Made by a program: the position numbers and the translations under genes. This document shows positions 25,070-29,415 of a stretch of 29,415 bases of DNA, piece after piece (position 1 is the stretch's first letter; every line of letters starts with the position of its first letter). The notes under the pieces were generated by a model. That model ran no database searches and was not told the origin of the DNA. It was given only the letters and a program-made list of their open reading frames with translations. This DNA is from Frankiales bacterium (GTDB lineage: Bacteria > Actinomycetota > Actinomycetes > Mycobacteriales > SCTD01): contig JAODNS010000224.1 in NCBI GenBank assembly GCA_025465145.1, forward strand, positions 1 to 29,415. Direction: 5' to 3'.

Positions 25070-26396
25070 CCGTCTCGAACCCACTCGCCCGCACCAGCTC
25101 CAGCGCCTGCTCGTCCACTGCGGCCAGGGCCACCGCGTCGAGCTCGACCCGCGCCGCTCCGTCGCCGAGGTCGCGCACCCGCAGGTCGGTGACCAGCTCG
25201 CCGAGGTGCGCGCGCAGCGCGGTCTCCGCCGCGTCGACCCGCGCCAGCCGGGACGGCGTGACCTGCACGCCGTACGCGATCCGACTCGCGAGGCACGCCA
25301 GCGCCGACTTGTCGGCGGTGACGAGGCCCCAGCGCCGCGACGCCTCGCGGATCTGCTCCTTCGTCAGCTCGGAGTCCAGCAGCGGAGTCGCCGCACCCCG
25401 CTCGGCGGCCGCACGGATGCCCGGGCGGAACCCGGCGAGGGCGTCGTCCGCGTTGGTACCGGTCGCGACGTGGGCGAGCCCCAGCGACACGGCGAGCGGC
25501 CGCAGCGTGTCCAGCAGCGTCGCCTTGCAGTGGAAGCAGCGGTCACCGGCATTGGCCACGTACCCGGGCCGCGAGCCCTCGTCCGTCCCCGGCGTCAGGT
25601 GCCGCACCCCCAGCCCCTCGGCGTACGCGGCGGCGGCCGGCAGCTCGGCCGCGGCCAGCGACGGGCTGACCGCGGTGGCCGCGACGACCCGGTCCGGCCC
25701 GAGCGTCCGCACGGCTGCCGCGAGCAGGAAGGCCGAGTCCGCGCCCCCCGAGAAGGCGACGAGCACGGAGCCGAGCTCGCGCAGCCGAGCGTCCAGCCGC
25801 GCGAGTCGCGCGTCGAGGCCGGACCACCAGGCGGGGAAGTCGGTCAGGTCGTCGAGCAGCACGTCGGCCTCGAGCGGCGGCGTACCGCCGGTTCGCACGC
25901 CCACGCTCAGCGCGCCGGCGACCCGGGCGCCGTCCACGTCGTGCGGGTGGTCCCCCACGTAGACCGCCGCACCCTCGGTCAACAGCGCCTCGCCCTTGGC
26001 CGCGCCCCACAACCAGCCGTGCACCGCGTCGACCTCGAGCCCGACCGCGGCGAGCGTCTGCTCGGCCAGCACGGCCTGCTTCGCGGTCACCACGACGACC
26101 CGCCCGGCGGACCCGCGGACAGCCGCGACAGCCTCCGCGGCTCCGCGCAGCGCGCTGCAGTTGGCCGCGCCGGCCTCGGCCATCAGCTGACGGAACCGGT
26201 CTGCCGCGGCGGACACCTGCGACTCCGGCAGCCAGTGCGCCAGCTCGACCTCGAGCGGCGGCCCCAGCCTGCTGACGACGACGTCCGCGTCGATCGGCAC
26301 GCCGAGCTCCTCGGACAGCCGCGTCATCGACCAGTGCACGCCCGGCCGGGTGTCGACCAGCGTCATGTCCAGGTCGAATCCGACGGTCAGCGGCAC
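25008..26396 (-). CDS. larE: HAD hydrolase fused to LarE-type ATP-dependent sulfur transferase
   Basis: A 462-aa two-domain protein. Residues 1-190 are a HAD phosphatase with motif I DLDMTLVDT (Asp8/Asp10), motif II VVVTAKQ, a Lys in GAAKGEALL and motif IV YVGDHPHDVDGAR. Residues 197-462 are a PP-loop enzyme: SGGADS at 216-221, DRCFHCK (Cys287, Cys290), ATGTNADDALAGFRPG, ALACLASRIAYG (Cys368) and YRSGSMN, the LarE pattern. LarE makes the thiolated nickel-pincer nucleotide of lactate racemase. Three Cys match the layout of [4Fe-4S]-type LarE enzymes. No larA, larB or larC is in the window. The GTG start is six bases after TAGTCT. Whether the fused HAD acts on the same nucleotide is inference. 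Confidence 0.88.
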   Translation of the reverse strand: MPLTVGFDLDMTLVDTRPGVHWSMTRLSEELGVPIDADVVVSRLGPPLEVELAHWLPESQVSAAADRFRQLMAEAGAANCSALRGAAEAVAAVRGSAGRVVVVTAKQAVLAEQTLAAVGLEVDAVHGWLWGAAKGEALLTEGAAVYVGDHPHDVDGARVAGALSVGVRTGGTPPLEADVLLDDLTDFPAWWSGLDARLARLDARLRELGSVLVAFSGGADSAFLLAAAVRTLGPDRVVAATAVSPSLAAAELPAAAAYAEGLGVRHLTPGTDEGSRPGYVANAGDRCFHCKATLLDTLRPLAVSLGLAHVATGTNADDALAGFRPGIRAAAERGAATPLLDSELTKEQIREASRRWGLVTADKSALACLASRIAYGVQVTPSRLARVDAAETALRAHLGELVTDLRVRDLGDGAARVELDAVALAAVDEQALELVRASGFETVSVAAYRSGSMNDALLAADR

Positions 26397-26402
26397 AGCC
26401 CG

Positions 26403-26408
26403 AGACTA
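26403..26408 (-). promoter_or_regulatory. leaderless-type -10 box of HAD-LarE gene
   Basis: On the minus strand TAGTCT is followed by CGGGCT and GTG. Its first three bases are the TAG stop codon of the upstream hydrolase gene. Confidence 0.45.
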
Positions 26409-28580
26409 GAGGTGCAGCGTCTTCCCGCAGCCGGCGAGCACGACGTCGACCGGTCCGTCGCTCTTGACGGTGACCTTCGCGCCGCAGGTCAGACCGGCCC
26501 GCGCCACATCGACGGTGACGTTCTCGAGGTTGGTCACGGTCAGCCGCAGCGCGTCGGCCTTGGGGGCCTTGCCGAACGGCCCCCACTGCTGCGAGCGCGA
26601 GACGTACGCCATCGCCGGGATCTCCCCGCCGGTCAGGACGCCGGCACCCGGCTGGACGCCGAGCACCGGCGCGTCCGTCGTGCCGAAGGCCGCGGAGACG
26701 GCGTCGACGGTGCCGTTGCCCGCCTTGCGTGTCTTCAGGCCGGACAGCCAGTACGCGTGGTCGGCGACGGCGGTGGCCACCGCGTTGTCCTCGCGCGGGT
26801 CGACAACGTACGTCACGTGGTACGGGTTGCGGTCGACCTTGCCGGTGCCGAGGAAGGCGGCACCCGGCCCGTACTCGTCGTTCGCCGCCAGCGTCAGGTG
26901 GTCGGCGGTGACGAACTTGTCCTCCTCGAAGCGGATCCCGGCGGCGGTGTTGTCGTTCACCGCCTGCTCGCTGGTGTTGATGTTCACGAGCTCGTCCTCT
27001 GCGGAGTTCCAGGCGAGCAGGGGGGTGTTGCGGAGCGAGACGAGCTGGTCGTCGACGCTGCCCGGCTCGCCGACGACGGAGAAGCCGCGCGAGAACAGGT
27101 CGGGCCAGCGGGCCAGCAGGCGGTACGTGCCGAAGCCGCCCATCGAGTAGCCGCTGACGACCGACCAGTCCGGGTCAACCGCGTAGTGACGCGCGACATC
27201 GGCCCACGTCTCGAAGGTGTCCGCCTCCGCGATGCCCTGGTAGAAGCCGTCCGGGCCTCGGCCGCCGGGGGTGACGACGAGGGAGCCGGCGCCGCGGTCG
27301 CCCAGCTGCGACTGGTTCTTGCTGGCGGAGTACTGGTTGTAGTTGGCCGACAGCGAGTGCAGCAGCAGCGTCATGCCGTAGCCCTTGGCGGGGACCGGCT
27401 TGGCGGGCACGTACAGCGCGTACGGCTGCAGCTGTCCGACGTTGCGGCCGACGCACGTGGACCCGGCGTTGAAGCTCGCGGCCAGGTCGAAGCAGACCTT
27501 CGTCGGGTCGATGCCCTGGCCGAAGCTGTAGTGGCTGGCGAGGATCCGGTTCATCGGGCCGGTCTTCGGCACGCCGCTGTCGTCGCGGACCTTCCTGGCC
27601 AGCTTGCCGAAGTCGACCTCGACTGCGAAGGGGGTCACGTCACCGCGCGTCAGCTGCAGCGACTGGGTCCGCTCGCGCCACCAGGGGGCGAGGGCCGCGC
27701 CGCCGACCGCGGTGTCGGCCATGGTGGCGCCGGCGATGAGCGGGAGCGGCTCGTCCAGGCGCGGGCCGACGTTGACGATGGCGACGCCGTTGGGCGTGCC
27801 GCCACCGGGGGTGTCCGCCGTCGCCGACCCGGTGCCGGGCTTGAGGTACGTGCCGCCGTCGACGTCCCAGAGGCCGACGCCGACCGAGGTGCGGAGCTTG
27901 CCGGCGCCGGGGTTGATCGCACTGTGCGGCACGGAGACCGTGACCTGCCGGCGGAGCAGGTCGACCTTCGCGGTTGCGCCCGCGACCGCCTTGCCGGCGG
28001 CGTCCACGGCGTCGACGGCACTGCCGTGCCAGGTGACGAACAGCGTGCCGGGGCTCGAGACGCCGGCGCCGTGGGGCCACGCGACGGAGGCGCCGCCGCC
28101 GAGCGCGAGGGTGAAGGCCGTCCGCTTGGCGTCCAACAGCGTGTTCAGCGTGACGCGGAAGGCGGTCGCGCTCCGCATCGGCCGGACGCGCAGCTCGACC
28201 AGATCCGCGGCGTTGTTCGCGTAGACCTTGTCGGTCGGGTACGTGAACGTGCCGCCGGCGGGCGAGTACAGGTGCGCGGAGATGCCGTACGGGTCGTTCG
28301 GGTCCTTGCTCCCGGTGGCGCCGTGGTCATCGCTGAGGAAGTCCTGGTACAGCCACTCGCCGTCGCGGTAGGAGTGCGCGCCGGAGATGAGGATCGGCTC
28401 GGCCTTCCAGCCGTCGACGTTCTCCAGCTGCGGCGCCTTCGCGGGCGGCGCGTAGAGGATCGCGGGTCCGGGACGGACTCCCGAGGTGACGGCGGGGGTG
28501 CCGGTCGAGGCGGTGGCGACGCCGGCGCCCGCAGCGAGGGCGGACGTGAGGATCAGGGCGAGAGCGGTCGTGCGCGACAT
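26406..28580 (-). CDS. secreted alpha/beta hydrolase with glucodextranase C-like N-domain
   Basis: A 724-aa exported protein. Residues 1-24 are a signal peptide (TTALALILTSALAAGAGVATA). About 50-270 is a beta-rich module whose GTFTYPTDKVYANNAADLVELRVRPM resembles the C-terminal binding module of glucodextranase. About 380-620 is an alpha/beta hydrolase with oxyanion-side LLLHSLSANYNQY and nucleophile elbow GYSMG (Ser479); LLAWNSAEDELVN probably gives the acid residue and ADHAYWLSG or YHVTYVV the His. The C-terminus has two Cys (LTCG, AGCG) that may bridge. Likely an extracellular esterase or peptidase; the substrate is unknown. It lies nine bases upstream of the HAD-LarE gene. Confidence 0.85.
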   Translation of the reverse strand: MSRTTALALILTSALAAGAGVATASTGTPAVTSGVRPGPAILYAPPAKAPQLENVDGWKAEPILISGAHSYRDGEWLYQDFLSDDHGATGSKDPNDPYGISAHLYSPAGGTFTYPTDKVYANNAADLVELRVRPMRSATAFRVTLNTLLDAKRTAFTLALGGGASVAWPHGAGVSSPGTLFVTWHGSAVDAVDAAGKAVAGATAKVDLLRRQVTVSVPHSAINPGAGKLRTSVGVGLWDVDGGTYLKPGTGSATADTPGGGTPNGVAIVNVGPRLDEPLPLIAGATMADTAVGGAALAPWWRERTQSLQLTRGDVTPFAVEVDFGKLARKVRDDSGVPKTGPMNRILASHYSFGQGIDPTKVCFDLAASFNAGSTCVGRNVGQLQPYALYVPAKPVPAKGYGMTLLLHSLSANYNQYSASKNQSQLGDRGAGSLVVTPGGRGPDGFYQGIAEADTFETWADVARHYAVDPDWSVVSGYSMGGFGTYRLLARWPDLFSRGFSVVGEPGSVDDQLVSLRNTPLLAWNSAEDELVNINTSEQAVNDNTAAGIRFEEDKFVTADHLTLAANDEYGPGAAFLGTGKVDRNPYHVTYVVDPREDNAVATAVADHAYWLSGLKTRKAGNGTVDAVSAAFGTTDAPVLGVQPGAGVLTGGEIPAMAYVSRSQQWGPFGKAPKADALRLTVTNLENVTVDVARAGLTCGAKVTVKSDGPVDVVLAGCGKTLHL

Positions 28581-28622
28581 GCCTGACCGGTTCGACGTGC
28601 TGCGCGCGTTTCCTGCCTGCTG

Positions 28623-28844
28623 CTAGCCCTCCCCGGCCTGCAGCTGCTGACCGTGTTGCGCCTGCCGGGACTCGGGCGTCTCCACGAGATCGGGCGCCGC
28701 GTCCTGCTCGTCGTTGACGGGTCCGCCTGCGGCGGACGGGCCGACCCCGTCCACGTCCGGACCAGCGTCGCCCTCGCTCGACATCTTCGCCGACCCCTCG
28801 TCGACGCCTTCCTCGGCCACCAGGTCCCGCTCGCTGTCGGTCAT
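28623..28844 (-). CDS. small acidic hypothetical protein
   Basis: A 73-aa polar protein rich in Asp, Glu, Gly and Gln, without hydrophobic segments (TDSERDLVAEEGVDEGSAKM at the start). It is likely disordered. No family is recognised. The ATG is preceded at six bases by TACGGC, a near match to TANNNT. It is divergent from the helicase-associated gene across 31 bases. Composition is not the usual antisense-shadow type, but expression is unproven. Confidence 0.5.
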   Translation of the reverse strand: MTDSERDLVAEEGVDEGSAKMSSEGDAGPDVDGVGPSAAGGPVNDEQDAAPDLVETPESRQAQHGQQLQAGEG

Positions 28845-28862
28845 GGTGCCGCCGTACCCGAC

Positions 28863-28868
28863 TAGCGT
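28863..28868 (+). promoter_or_regulatory. leaderless-type -10 box of helicase-associated gene
   Basis: TAGCGT, then CGTCCGG (seven bases), then ATG at 28876. Confidence 0.45.
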
Positions 28869-28875
28869 CGTCCGG

Positions 28876-29415
28876 ATGCGCAGCCTCGCCGACGAGCTCC
28901 GGGGGTGGCCGGACGACCGGCTCGCCCGGCTGCTCCAGGCCCGGCCCGACCTGGCCGCTCCGGTGCCTCCGGACATGGGCGTCCTGGCTGCGCGCGCCGC
29001 CGTCCGCCTGTCCGTCCTGCGCGCGCTCGAGCACCTGGAGGCGTTCCCGCTCGCGCTGCTCGACGGGCTCGTCCTGTCCGAGACGACGACGTCGTACGAC
29101 CGGCTCTGCGAGCTCGCCGGTGAGGCGAAGGGGTACGTCGGCGACGGCCTGACCCGGCTGCGGGACCTCGCCCTCGTGTGGGGCGAGAACGACGCCGTGC
29201 ACGTCGTCGGCGCCGTCCGGGACGTGGTCGGCAGCAACCCGGCCGGCCTGGGCCGGCCGCTCGCGCAGTGCTTCGCGCGGCACAGCGACCGGCAGGTCCA
29301 GCCCATCGCGGAGGCCGCCGGCGCGGTCGGGCTGCCGGGGCTCGTCGAGCTGTTCGGCGAACCTGAGCGGCTGCGGGCGCTGGTCGACGGCACCGGCGAC
29401 GAGGAGCGCACGGTC
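28876..29415 (+). CDS. helicase-associated (XPB/Ssl2-like) domain protein, 3' part outside window
   Basis: 180 codons open to the window end. LADELRGWPDDRLARLLQARPDLAAPVPPDMGVLAARAAVRLSVLRALEHLEAFPLALLDGLVLSE is the characteristic start of the actinobacterial helicase-associated domain protein, often encoded next to the DNA repair helicase XPB. Following segments look like winged-helix repeats (LCELAGEAKGYVGDGLTRLRDLALVWGENDAVHVV). The full protein is usually several hundred residues longer. The ATG is seven bases after a TANNNT box. Function in DNA repair is inferred from the usual neighbourhood, which here would lie to the right. Confidence 0.8.
   Translation, partial: MRSLADELRGWPDDRLARLLQARPDLAAPVPPDMGVLAARAAVRLSVLRALEHLEAFPLALLDGLVLSETTTSYDRLCELAGEAKGYVGDGLTRLRDLALVWGENDAVHVVGAVRDVVGSNPAGLGRPLAQCFARHSDRQVQPIAEAAGAVGLPGLVELFGEPERLRALVDGTGDEERTV

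Noticed and set aside
25206..28586. An 1,126-codon plus-strand frame opposite the HAD-LarE and secreted hydrolase genes
   Set aside because: Antisense shadow; the minus-strand proteins have clear motifs and a signal peptide.

Overview
The window is about 29.4 kb of very GC-rich DNA that reads as an actinobacterial chromosome. The evidence is extreme GC at third codon positions, many GTG starts and one TTG start, families typical of Actinomycetes (DUF2530, DUF3027, a DUF2771-like lipoprotein, DUF6328, citrate synthase 2, an XPB-type helicase-associated protein) and repeated leaderless-type promoters (TANNNT six or seven bases before the start codon). The order cannot be fixed from the sequence alone; a Frankiales/Geodermatophilales-like lineage is my guess. 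Nothing indicates phage, plasmid, insertion sequence or CRISPR.

Layout. 1-55 is the 3' part of tRNA-Arg(CCT). 189-1753 (-) holds a TM-helix (mechanosensitive-channel-like) protein and a one-TM protein with a proline/threonine-rich N-terminus. 1891-3883 (+) holds a photolyase and a hot-dog-like protein. 3965-5856 (-) holds pdxH overlapped by an MFS transporter. 5962-12111 (+) is a tightly packed, probably single operon: citrate synthase 2, serC, a two-TM small protein, a decayed heterodimeric ABC exporter pair, a 119-aa orphan and a Nudix hydrolase. Then come an aldo/keto reductase (+), a ThpR-like 2H phosphoesterase (-), a DUF6328 membrane protein (+) and a marR-MFS efflux pair (-) with a nested palindromic operator. 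After a structured 300-bp gap lie an NCS2 purine permease (-) and DUF2530 (+). 17882-21319 (+) is a GMC oxidoreductase plus aldehyde dehydrogenase, a two-step alcohol-to-acid module. 21316-24769 holds a PaaI-like thioesterase, an M18 aminopeptidase, DUF3027, a lipoprotein and a cold-shock protein. 24821-28580 holds a small membrane protein, a HAD phosphatase fused to a LarE-type sulfur transferase, and a secreted alpha/beta hydrolase. The right edge has a small acidic ORF (-) and the start of a helicase-associated protein (+).

Themes. Much of the window is housekeeping metabolism (PLP salvage, serine, citrate, peptide turnover, DNA repair) in short overlapping operons joined by GTGA/ATGA/TGATG junctions. 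Twelve intact start regions were inspected for leaderless architecture and eleven match TANNNT. The most unusual items are the HAD-LarE fusion without larA/B/C neighbours, the ABC exporter that has lost one whole nucleotide-binding domain while its partner carries two compensating frameshifts, a divergent promoter whose two -10 boxes share one TA step, and the nested 34-bp operator over the marR promoter. I see no clearly unprecedented multi-gene system.
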